A DNA stretch of 64,000 nt from Tilletia caries (Eukaryota > Basidiomycota > Exobasidiomycetes > Tilletiales > Tilletiaceae): positions 1,054,001-1,118,000 of the forward strand of contig JALUTQ010000040.1 of assembly GCA_032718865.1 (NCBI GenBank). The letters are read 5' to 3'. The position numbers and the translations under genes are program-made. The notes under the pieces were generated by a model. It was not told the origin of the DNA, did not search any database, and saw only the letters and a program-made list of their open reading frames with translations. Positions 19,911 to 29,626 of this stretch are shown here, one piece after another (within the stretch, counting starts at the first letter, position 1; every line of letters starts with the position of its first letter).

Positions 19911-20160
19911 GGAAAGCGAAGAGAAAGGACGCGACACGGAGCACGATGCTTCAGCGATGGAACGATGGTGGAAGAGCGCCAGAAGCAGCGGCTGGCTCTC
20001 CAGGCGGGTCGAGGCAGCAGAAATTTTCACCTCATTATCAAAGATCATTCCGCTTCATTTTACCGCGGGACTGCGTACGCCGTGAGACTTGGCAGAGGAA
20101 GAACGTGACGGTCTCGGGCGGCCCTACGTTACCGCCCCTTCCTGGCGGAAACTGACCAGC
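19911..20160 (-). repeat. Split direct repeat A1 of the YR retrotransposon
   Basis: 250 bp identical to 5001-5250. It is the 5' terminus of the minus-strand element and meets host DNA at 20161, 65 bp before the lipase ATG. Confidence 0.85.
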
Positions 20161-20225
20161 CTCGCTGAGTCGTTGGTCGTGAAGGCAGTCCTCCATACAG
20201 ATTCCCGTTGCATAGAATCCAGACA

Positions 20226-23200
20226 ATGTCGAGCTCGCTGCAGGACCGCCGCTCGCCAGTGAAGCACATGCGGCTGAGGAATCTGCGAGGCAGCAGCGCG
20301 AAGAACAGAGCAGGTGCCGCCCAACAGCCATCGGACGATGACGACGGCGGGGAGCGCGCCCCGAAAGCATCGCGCCCAGACATCACCTACACCCGACAGC
20401 AAGTAAGGGGCCAAGTCCGGCAGGCGCAGCGCGAGGAGCTCAAGCACAAGCTTGCGCCTGGCGGACAGCTCCAGCCGCATCAGCACCGCAACCTCGATGA
20501 GGACCCATCAGCCGAGCCAAGGAGCCCCGGCGGAGGAGCATGGTCCACGTCGTACGATTCCAAGGAACCCCACCCGCTGGTCACCGAGGTCTTTCCAGAG
20601 CCACAGCACATTGCTGCGTTCGCTGAAGCCCTCCGAGTCGACCTTGGACAGCAGGACGTCATCTCGCCCCAGCTGCTCCTGTACGACGACCACTCGGCTA
20701 TTCAATCGCCACGGCGAGGCTTCATGTCCCCGCGGGAAGAGCGCCATTCCGCGGCGCAGTCAGCTTCATTTGCGAGCGCTCTCTGGCAGCGTCTCTCATC
20801 TTCTCGATCGGACAGGGATCGCCCTGTACCGTCAAGTCAGCCTCCATCACGAGACGGTGCTCAGACTCCATCGCCACTGGACAAGGACGCGTCAACCCAG
20901 CCGGGACGCTCTGCGCAGGCCAATGCCGACAGCTCTCTCAATTCGGAGCGTCAGAACAAAACACTGCTTAGTGCGGGTCGGAGCGACGAGCCTTCCCTGA
21001 CGCGCACCAGTCACCCGCGCAATGTGGGCCGGATCAGCGCAGCTTCGGACTTCGCACCTGTACATGAGCGCGTTCAAAAACGGTCAAAGAGGCGGAGAAA
21101 GACTGTAGACAGCGGAACACGGGAAGGGCTTCTATACCAATTGCTCCGCTTCCCTCTGCTCGTCGTCATCTTTCTGCTCATCGCCATCGAATTCGGCCTC
21201 TACGTTTTCGTCCGGCAGTTAGTCAACGTGATTGAATACGCCTTGGCATTCCGCGGCCGGAAGGGTCGTCTTCGGAAGAATCTTCGCGCAGCGCGGACCT
21301 GGGACGAGTGGAAAACGGCCGCCCTCAAATTGGATCAGTATCTCGGCCTTCAGCGGTGGAAGGAGGAAGACGCAAGTGGTTTATACGACTGGATTCTCAT
21401 CAAGAAGGTGGTCGCATCATTAAGAAGTGAGTGTTTGCGTATCGGAAACAGAACCAGATGTCAATGTTGGCTCACCTATAAATCAATCCCAATCCGTAGC
21501 ACACCGCTCCAAAGGCGATGCTGATAAACTTATGGAGGTCCTCGAGCTGTGCCTCAAGAACAATTTCGCAGGAGTGGAGAATTTCAAACTATTCTCGCAC
21601 ACGTACTTCGGTAGCAAGGTGAGCATGGTTTGGTAGAGTCACTTTGGGGACGCGAACGATGCTTACTGATAGTGTCTGAATATAGAACCTCGTGGAGCGA
21701 TTCACGACGGAGGCGGAAGAGAGTTTGCGCTTTATTCACAATACAGACAAGGTGAGTTTCGCCTCCCTGTACGCAGATCGAGCACCTTCCCTGACCAGGT
21801 GCCAACGTATTTCCGCTTCTACAGGTCTCGATCGATGAGAAGAGGCAGTTTTATCGGAGAGTGGCCAAAAACATGGGCAAGAGCGCGCTATGCCTGAGCG
21901 GCGGTGGTAGTTTTGGGTACTGTAAGTCCTTCTCAGCGCGACAAAGCAGAGTATGAGTAAACTGCTGAAGTTTCCGTCCCTCAGACCACGTCGGTGTCGT
22001 TCGAGCTTTGCTAGACGCTCGCCTCCTTCCAACTATTGTCAGCGGAACCTCGGCGGGAGGACTGATCGCTGCTCTTGCATGCACACGCACCGACGAGGAG
22101 CTTAAGGAGCTACTCGTTCCAGCTCTGGCCGACCGCATCAGTGCGTGCGAGGAACCGATCCGAATTTGGGCGGTCCGAGCATACAAGACCGGGGCCCGGT
22201 TTGACACGGTGGCATGGGCGAGCAAGGCGTCGTTCTTCACTCGGGGCAGTATGACGTTCATGGAAGCCTACCAGCGGACCGGCAAGATCCTCAACGTCTC
22301 CGTCATCCCGGCCGATCGTCATTCTCCGGTCAAGTTGCTAAACCACATGACAGCGCCAAACTGTATCATCTGGAGCGCCCTGCTCGCGAGCGCTGCCGTT
22401 CCAGGGCTGCTCAATCCCGTCTGCCTGATGCAGAAGACCAAGGACGGAGAGGCGATTCCTTACAACTTGGGCCATCGCTTCAAGGATGGAAGTCTTCGTG
22501 TGGACATCCCGCTTGAAGAGCTTCACGCGCTCTTCAGGGTGAACTATCCGATTGGTATGCATACTCTTTGGGCAGTGCCACACTGACTCAACGCTGATCC
22601 CCCTCCCCCCCATTTTTATCACATTTTGTACAGTGTCCCAAGTCAACCCGCACATTCATCTTTTCCACTTCGCCCCTCAAGGAACGCCTGGCCGTCCTGT
22701 GGCGCATCGTCAAGGAAGAGGCTGGCGCGGAGGGTTCGTCCTGAGCGCCGTAGAGCATGTGTACGTTGTCCGCGTTGGACTTGCTTCACAGCCCTGGTGT
22801 GATACTGATTCTGTCTATCTGCACTCCATAGTCTTAAACTGCACCTCGCCATGAACTTCAGTGAGTTGAAGTGAGAAGGGCCTCTCAAAAGTTTACCTTG
22901 GCTGACTATATGAACCATTCAGAGATCATTCGCGACCTTGATCTGCTGCCACGTCTGCTCGGCACCGACTGGAGCTCGGTATTCCTCCAGCGTTTCACTG
23001 GTGCAGTTACCATCATTCCAAGGACGGTAAGCTTCACCACAGCGTGACAACCTCTCTTGGAGTCATTCTTTCTGACTTCAACTGGCTCTCCTGCAGCGAT
23101 TCCGGGATTGGCTTCGGATCCTGAGCGACCCGGACAGGAAAGAGCTTGCCCGGATGCTACGCATATCACAAAGCGTTACTTTCCCCAAGCTTCATATGAT

Positions 23201-23966
23201 CGAGAACCGGGTTCGCCTCGAGAATGCGGTCGAGGCGGGACGACGTGCTTGCCGGCGTGCAGCCAGATTGCGACAGTTGGAAGAAGGCGGAAGTACCCCA
23301 GTAACGCCGAGCGAAGGCAACGGACGACCCACGCTTGTCGCGTTGCCATCCTACATTGGCTCTGACACGGATCACGATGATCTATTCAACGCTTTCAAGA
23401 CCCGCCCCGGCAAAGGAGAAGGACGGGGTGCTCAGGTACGTCTCCGCGAATTGCAAGATGTCGACGATTCGTTCGAGGACGGGACTCAGGCAAACGGTGC
23501 GAGCACATCGGACGAACGAGACGGGGCTATGCAGCAGCGAGGTCTCAACTACCGTCGTGCTGCGGGTACAGACGAGGAAGGCGGTACCTCCGAGGATGGC
23601 GACCACAAGTTGACCGGAGTCATCACCCCGATCCGCCGGCCAACCTGGTTGGATCGAGGCGACGGCCTGAATTCGGATGACGAAGATGCTGATATTGAAG
23701 AGTCAGAAAGACCCGCAAGGACCAATAACACCCCGAGCAACGGAGACGGTCCGCAAACAGAGACGCGACGAGGAGCTCGTACTCGGACATGGTCCATTGC
23801 CAGGGCATCTGCCGCCTTCCGAAATACGTTTTCGCCCAACAAGGCTGGGTCTTCATCCCCAGGGATCGCGGACGGTGATCGTTTGGCGGCACCGCATGAC
23901 GTGAATCAAGACCGACTAGATATCGAGGATGAGACTAGCAGCGGCGAAGACGAGGCGGAAATCTGA
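20226..23966 (+). CDS. Patatin-type triacylglycerol lipase (TGL3/4/5 family)
   Basis: Nine exons: 20226-21426, 21500-21618, 21686-21751, 21825-21921, 21985-22554, 22634-22760, 22832-22860, 22923-23026 and 23097-23966, all GT-AG and in phase, giving 1060 aa. The first ATG (MSSSLQDRR) is used because nothing in frame upstream is ATG. An N-terminal disordered region (about 1-295) is followed by a hydrophobic segment (FPLLVVIFLLIAIEFGLYVF, about 307-328) and a DUF3336-like region (ARTWDEWKTAALKLDQYLG). The patatin domain has the oxyanion loop LCLSGGGSFGY (about 485), nucleophile motif GTSAG (about 516) and the catalytic Asp in KDGSL (about 659), then IVSQVNPHIH. The acidic C-terminal tail is disordered. 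It should hydrolyse storage triacylglycerol at lipid droplets. The upstream region was interrupted by the retroelement ending at 20160. Confidence 0.9.
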
Positions 23967-25275
23967 CGGCCCCCCCGCGCGTGGACCGAGTTTTTCGTGC
24001 CTGACGCCCGACGCCCCTGACCCGAGCTCGTTTCTCTGATGGAACACGATTAATAACAACTCGCTATGTTACACGGCCTCGACATATGCAGAACATTTTA
24101 TTCCCTATTCCGTCCGGTCAAGAGTCCACACAAGTACATATACCACTATGACCGCGGGACTTCAATACCAAACTCCAGTAATGTTCTCTTCTTTCTTCTC
24201 ACTCATCTGCTGCACTGCTGACAGCAACGAGCTGGAGATTCTTTCGAAGGGCGGACTTCTGACTGCGGGGGCGTCAGAGACAGCCGCAGGGGGACGTCTT
24301 ACCTCGCCTCAGCCGGCCTCGCTCAGTCTCTCACACACACTTTACAAAGAGCTTCTTGAGTCGCGACTACTCGGCTCGGTATTCAAGGTTCAAGACCTTT
24401 GTGAGATGTGAGACTGCGCTCGAAGCCGACTGACTACTTGCGGACTTGCGGTACGTTTGGTGCGCTCCTGCTGAACGTCTTGCACGAACGCGTTTGCAAC
24501 GCTTTCCCTTTGTTCGGCTTCGCCCGGGTTTCGGACCCAGCACTCTGGAAAACTGGAACCGTGTCCATCGAAGAGACCACCACCTCCTTGCACCGCGTGC
24601 ACCACGAATTCACAGGTTCGGACGCGCGGAGGTGTAATCCGCAGTACCAAGGTCCACCGACCAACCCGACTGACCGGCTCCAGTGGAGTCTAGCACCCCC
24701 GGTTGACAGGTCCGCTTTGGAGAGGTGTCGGGATCTTCGGTGCGATCTGCAAAAGCTCACCGTCCCCATTTTCCAGCTGTTGACGTTTGAGCCCCGGTTT
24801 TTCCCTCTGACCTCTCTGACTGCTGACATTGTGTCTTTGACGTCTTCCATCTTGTTGGCTTGCAGGCTTGCAGGCTGGAGTGCAAGGGACAAGGCACGAC
24901 GACCCGACCGTGTTTCTTGATCCCGACTCAGCTTACAGTCTCGCTTCCCCACAGGTCCTTCACACATCCTTGTCTCTGATGGCTCGAGACTGCCATCGCT
25001 GCGTCGTCGAGGGCGTTCAGGTCGACAATCTCAGTCCTTCCACAGCGCGTTACAGCAATCGAGGTAGGATGCGAGTACACCCCTCGGAAAGCCATAAAAG
25101 GCTGCGGTCAAGGTGCCAACTTCCCTTCTACTGATTCCTCATCCACCCCACCACTCCTCACTCCTCACTCTACACTCCTGCCTCCGTTTCAAGAACACTC
25201 TTGACTCACCTTCTTTTCCCCAAGCCCCTCCCCTGTTTTCACCCTTCAAAACCCCCCATACTCTCATTCTTCAAG
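23967..25275. other. Intergenic, no gene recognised
   Basis: Holds the lipase 3' end and the HsbA-gene promoter. ORFs of up to 177 codons overlap on both strands without recognisable domains. A TATA-like CATAAAAGG lies at 25092-25100, 176-184 bp upstream of the HsbA start, followed by a C/T-rich leader (25130-25270) typical of highly expressed fungal genes. Confidence 0.5.
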
Positions 25276-25937
25276 ATGCAGTTCTCCTCCTCCAACCTCG
25301 TTGCTCTCCTTTCTTTGGCCACCGTCGCCATGGCGGACTACGCCTCCCTGGCCTCCAACATCAGGGCCATCGACACGGCTGTGGTTTCGCTTAACAACCA
25401 GCTTTGGAGCTCGAGCGTTGCTACCTACTCGGGCGCGCTCAACGTCGACTCCTCCGCCAAGGCACTCGCTGACAAGCTGGACGCGTGAGTCAAAGGCACA
25501 GGTCCGATGTGGTCTATTCCTTTCTGGAGACTCATCCATCGCTTCTCTTGCTCGCAGTGCGGCTTCCGATGCCCGCGATGAGGCTGTCTTCAGCACCTCG
25601 AACGCAAATTTATGATTGCTTCCGTCAAGGCGCTCTACCCCAAGGTCAACAACGCAACTACGCGCGTCTCGGCCCTTGAGCCAACCTTCGACGTGAGTCT
25701 ACAGCGTTGATCATGATGACTGTTTTTCGCTCACACATCACCTTCGTCCTCTTACAGCGCATGGGCGTTGCAGGCATCGCCAAGTCCGACGTCGGCAAGC
25801 TTGCCACCGGTACCAAGGCTTTCGCTCAGGCTCTGGTCAACGTCACTCCGACCTCGGCCAAGGCTACTGCGACCTCTCTTGCTGCCAACTTCAACGCTGC
25901 CATGGCCAGTGCCGTCGCCGCTTACGCCTCGGACTGA
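25276..25937 (+). CDS. Secreted HsbA-like (hydrophobic surface-binding) protein
   Basis: Three exons: 25276-25484, 25558-25692, 25758-25937, GT-AG. The signal peptide MQFSSSNLVALLSLATVAMA is followed by a small helical Ala/Ser/Thr/Asp-rich protein: NIRAIDTAVVSLNNQLW, SAKALADKLDA, SVKALYPKVNNATTRVSAL, ATGTKAFAQALVNVTP, and ending MASAVAAYASD. This spacing of Ala- and Leu-rich amphipathic helices matches the HsbA domain family, whose members coat hydrophobic surfaces outside the cell. The summed exon length is one base short of a multiple of three. The break is at AAATTTATG (25606-25614), where a fourth T would keep the frame; it is a real null allele or a base-call error. The C/T-rich leader suggests strong expression. 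Confidence 0.75.
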
Positions 25938-26539
25938 GAGCGGGACTGGCTCCCGTCCGCTTCGTCCAGAGGAATCGTCCGTGCCACGCTCAACGGCACA
26001 GGTCTCCTTCACTTTCATGTTCTCTTCGGGGTTTTCTGGTCACCGGTCTATCATCATCATCGTTCTAAGATCATCAGCTTCGCACATCCTTCTCCCACTC
26101 AACCGCACCATCACCATTCTTCGATTCAAACCCACTGTATTCTCTCATTCATCCTTCATCTTTGGGAAATTCAAATTCAAGTCTACCTCCCTTCACCTCT
26201 TGGCTGTCATATTGATTCCCGCGGCCGTTTCCTCAGGGCTCGTTGGATCAGGTTTATGGCTGCCTCTCGTTGCAATCCTTCCCGCGTTCCTGATCCTGGG
26301 CTAACAACGCTTCGACCCACATCTCACCTCGCCTCCCAAGTCTATCCCTTCTCTACATGTGTCTACCAAGTCCTAGACATGTCAAAGCTGTAATCGGCGT
26401 TCTTGCCTCATGCTCACATCATAGGATGAAGAAGTCATTCGCAGTGTCCAGCAATTATTTGGGAGTTCGACAATGGTGATATTATTGATACAGTGACGGA
26501 GCTGGGAGAGACAGGGTCCTTGAAGTCGAGAAGAGTCTT

Positions 26540-27354
26540 TCACTGAGAGAGCTCAGTGCCATCGTAGTTGAGGTGCTTGACATCCGGTTTGCCGCTTACA
26601 ATGTGAGCCTTGACCGTCTTCACGATCGCGTCCGTGCTCTCATCGATGGTGAGGGCCGGGATCGAGTTTGCCGGGCTGGCTTTCTCCAGCACCTCTAAGA
26701 ATCCGTTGGTCATGTCGGTGCGGACCAGACCGGGGTGAACGAGGAGGACCGAGAAGCCTTCGGCGGAGAGCTCGGAGTAGAGACTGATGCCGATAAGGTT
26801 GAGGGCGGTCTTGGTGGCCCCGTACGGACTGCTGGGAACGGGTACTCGCTCGTCAGCCGGTTGTCGGGCATTATCCAGATTGAAGCCGATGGAACCAAGG
26901 TTGCTGGTGATGAAGACGATCGTCTTCTGCTTTCCTTTCCTCAGCGCGGGCAAGAAGGCCTGTGCAGCGGTGAGAGGGCCGACGACATTGCTGTTCAGAA
27001 GGCCCGGTGATTATCGGGCGAGATGGTGGTCAACGCAATGTCGCCGGCGATCGCACCGCTGACGATGAGAAGATCCAGCGAGTCGAAGTTGGCGGCAGCT
27101 GCTTTGACACTGGCCGCGTCCAAGTCGGTCAGGTCGACCTGAAAGGTGTGATCGTCCTTGGGCTGGGAGCGGATGGTACCGAAGGCCTCGTATCCTTCGC
27201 GGGCGAGCTTCTGGAGGAGTCCTTGGCCGATATACCTGTTTGAATTCAGAGTTTAGGGTCAGAACAGGCTCAGACTCGGGCCAAAGTAAATTCGGGACTA
27301 CGTGAGGTACTTACCACGCGAGGCGCCGATGGCAATTGCCTTGGGTTGGGACAT
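26540..27354 (-). CDS. Short-chain dehydrogenase/reductase (SDR)
   Basis: Two exons, 27354-27315 and 27235-26540, split by a 79-nt intron with donor GTAAGT. Rossmann start AIAIGASRG (nucleotide-binding GxxxG), then IGQGLLQKLAREGYEAFGT, a VDLTDLD acidic segment, NSNVVGPLTAAQAFLPAL, ITSNLGSIG (catalytic Ser region), and the YxxxK pair in SPYGATKTALNLIG followed by VHPGLVRTDMT. This is a classical NAD(P)-dependent oxidoreductase; substrate unknown. Two oddities: the GTAAGT donor does not keep the frame with the AG at 27236, whereas an alternative GTACCT donor 4 nt downstream does (giving RGKYIGQG). Near 26995-27003 the frame slips by one base (TTCTGAAC) between NHRAF and LNSN. It is transcribed away from the HsbA-like gene's 3' end (convergent). 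Confidence 0.75.
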
Positions 27355-27588
27355 GGTAGAGATGGGTCGTTTGTGGGAGAGGCTGAGTTGGCTGGAGGAA
27401 GAAGGTGAGCTGGATAAGGGGAGGATAGATGGGATGCTGTGAATGGGAGAAAGGGGAGGAGGATCAGCAAACGAGCGTCCGCCTTTATAGCTTCTGGGCT
27501 GAGTGTCTGCTTCCTCCACGACTATCGATTGCTGCCTTGCGAAAGCCTGCGAACGATGGGGAGTGTAGATTGGGGGAGATGGTGGTGG

Positions 27589-28070
27589 TACGAGGTGGAG
27601 GACGAAAGTCTTCGAACGCACCTCAATTTTACTTAGTGTTTACACTCAAATCGCTCCTTCGGAGCTCTCAAAGGAAGTCCACAACCAATACAACAACTTG
27701 CGAGCGGAAAGCTGGAAATCATACAGCGTGTACTTGAGCAACTTTTGTTCTTAAGTTGTCGGACCGGTTTCTGTCTGGGAAAAAGACGACTCTCAATAGG
27801 GTTAGGAGCAAAATGAAATCACTTAGTAATTTACTAATTGAATAAAATCTCGGATTTTCACACTTTGCTCACGTACCCATTCGCAGACAAAAAGCAGTCA
27901 GCTCTGAAGAGCAAAAAGGTGCCTATTCGTGTGTTCTATGCTTACCACCTTTCAGCTCACAAGTTGTTTGACTGGTTGTGGACTTCAATTGAGAGCCAAG
28001 TTTGAAGATTCTGAGTGTAAACACTAAGTATTTCAGAAATCATTCGAAGACTTTCGTCCTCCACCTCGTA
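27589..28070. mobile_element. Foldback/MITE-like element with long interrupted inverted repeats
   Basis: 482 bp. The outer inverted repeat TACGAGGTGGAGGACGAAAG...CTTCGAA (27589-27616) pairs with 28043-28070. After a non-matching gap, an inner 19-bp repeat TACTTAGTGTTTACACTCA (27629-27647) pairs with 28012-28030. The 360-bp centre is AT-rich and non-coding. No target duplication was identified with certainty. It lies directly upstream of the SDR gene and would include part of its promoter. Confidence 0.65.
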
Positions 28071-28395
28071 GGAAAGAAGGATCACTACAGGATTTCAAAC
28101 CCAATAAACCGCACTCCCACTAACTCAGGGAGTAAAATCGGGAGACAGATTATTACGGCCGCAAGCTGAGGAAATGCCGAGGGAACATCAGGGAAGGACG
28201 AGCTCATCCACACAATGCCCCAAGGTGTATACTTCGAGCATAGGGACGGGAGCAAGGATCGCTGCGTCGTTGGCATCTACATATGTACACACCTTCGACG
28301 CGGGTGAACCTACCAAGTCGACAAAAAAGGCAGCACCTGTACACTTGGGAAAGCGGGTGGTTGAGTGTGTGAAGGAAAAAAAGTCCAAAAATATG

Positions 28396-28490
28396 TGATG
28401 AGAGTGGGATTCGAACCCACGCCCTTTCGGACTACGGAAGCAATTAAGAAGAACCTTAACGTAGCGCCTTAACCGCTCGGCCATCTCACC
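28396..28490 (-). tRNA. tRNA-Leu(UAA) with intron
   Basis: Minus-strand cloverleaf: acceptor GGTGAGA pairs with TCTCATC (one G-U) with discriminator A at 28396. D arm GGCCGAGCGGTTAAGGC, anticodon loop with TTAAG (UAA), an intron of about 17 nt before the CCGTAG 3' half, a class II variable arm CCGAAAGGGC, and T arm GTGGG-TTCGAAT-CCCAC fully paired. Its 3' end (with CCA added) is complementary to the primer-binding site of the LTR element at 31863. Confidence 0.9.
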
Positions 28491-29058
28491 TCCGCTTTGA
28501 TGCCTACAATTCCACTCAGTAAAATATAAAGAGCCATGCAAATTATAAAGCAGGACAAGGAGCAGGAGCTCCTCCCCCATGGCACCATCCCACATTCCCA
28601 CCTCTCCATCATGCCAGCAGAGCACGTTCATTCTCCGCCCGACGACGTGTCGGCGACTCATCAGTAGGAGAGGTCACGAGTTCACGACCAAGGGGACGCC
28701 CATATGGACGCGCAGCGCGCTTATTTCCTCCAACTGGCAAAGGCTCGAGAACAAGAAATTCTATTCCCCGAACGGCCGAACTCTTTAGGCCCTGTCCAGT
28801 TGCGACTTGCGAGCGCCCCCACTTTGAAAAATGAGCGCGCGCTCTGCGGGCCGACATTAGGGCAGTTCACGCGTCGTGAAAAATCCACTCCCAGAGCCGC
28901 CCATTTCTGCCCATTCTCGCCCAGATCCGCCCAAACCCGCCCAGAAAGTCTGATGAAGAATGGACTCGGCGGGTCGATTTTGACCCGCCCAGTCACTCCC
29001 ATTTCATCCAGTGATCATTATGATGCATATATGACAATTTTTTGGGCGATGTCATATA

Positions 29059-29626
29059 CACTGCCAATCGTCCATGAAGAACTGGGGATAGTCCTCAGCA
29101 CGACACGTGAGGATCATCCTCGACGATATCGTGCGATCATCCTACAACCCTCGTGGGATCCACGAGATCTGAGGAGATCCTCAGATAAATGAGCACCGCC
29201 TGGCATATTTTTGTACAACGTTATTATTTCTCAACACCAGGTCCTAATTGAGCGCGTCAGCCAGCATTTGAATCATCCCCATGCCCTGGATTCGTGTTTC
29301 CAAAATTATGTGACATTATATTATTTTGAACTGGAAATGGTTACTATGTGCTGCGGCGCTCGTGGTTTAGTGGTAACACCGCTGGATTTCGAAAAAAAAG
29401 TCCCGGGTTCGAATCCGGGTGTGAGTATTTTTATTTTTTCCCCTCATTTTTTCTCATTTTTTGGAATTTCTGAGGATGATCGTGGGCTTACCATCTCGTG
29501 CAACTCTCAACGATTGAGCCCAAAATGATCGTGGGAAATCCTGGGTCGGGTTAGCCTCACTCAGCCTCACGATGATCCTGCGAGATCCTCGCGATGGGTG
29601 AGGATCCTCGCAGCCGACTGGCAGTG
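29059..29626. mobile_element. Tc1/mariner-type MITE nested in the hAT MITE
   Basis: 568 bp with TIR CACTGCCARTCG (29059-29070 and, inverted, 29615-29626) flanked by TA on both sides (29057-29058, 29627-29628). Subterminal palindromes (GAGGATCATCCTC, CTGAGGAGATCCTCAG) fold back on themselves. It carries a tRNA-like segment in its middle. Confidence 0.75.
29356..29428 (+). ncRNA. tRNA-like pseudogene inside the MITE
   Basis: A box TGGTTTAGTGGT and B box GGTTCGAATCC are at the right spacing and the T stem CCCGG/CCGGG pairs, but with an 8-nt loop. The acceptor arms pair poorly and the anticodon arm contains a run of eight A. Not a functional tRNA; possibly a retained pol III promoter. Confidence 0.45.

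Larger units (their letters stand above)
4833..20160 (-). mobile_element. Ngaro/PAT-like tyrosine-recombinase retrotransposon with split direct repeats
   Basis: Read on the minus strand the element runs A1 (20160-19911), gag, RT-RNase H, YR, B1 (5365-5248), A2 (5250-5001), 50 bp, B2 (4950-4833). This A1-ORFs-B1-A2-B2 arrangement is the split direct repeat architecture known for PAT/Ngaro-type DIRS relatives. The A copies (250 bp) and the B copies (118 bp) are each identical. No target duplication is expected: A1, the B1/A2 junction and B2 all meet at the same three bases (AGC on the plus strand at 4833-4835, 5248-5250 and 20158-20160), so the empty site would read ...ACG-AGC-CTCGCTG.... Length is 15.3 kb, of which 7.4 kb is a later Plavaka insertion, leaving about 7.9 kb. 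Confidence 0.85.

Noticed and set aside
28188..28661. 157-codon minus-strand ORF
   Set aside because: Overlaps the tRNA-Leu gene completely; the CCCACTCTC/GGGTTCGAAT part is tRNA sequence.
29211..29528. 105-codon ORF with GSNPGVS-like peptide
   Set aside because: Typical translation of a tRNA T arm; the locus is a tRNA-like pseudogene in a MITE.
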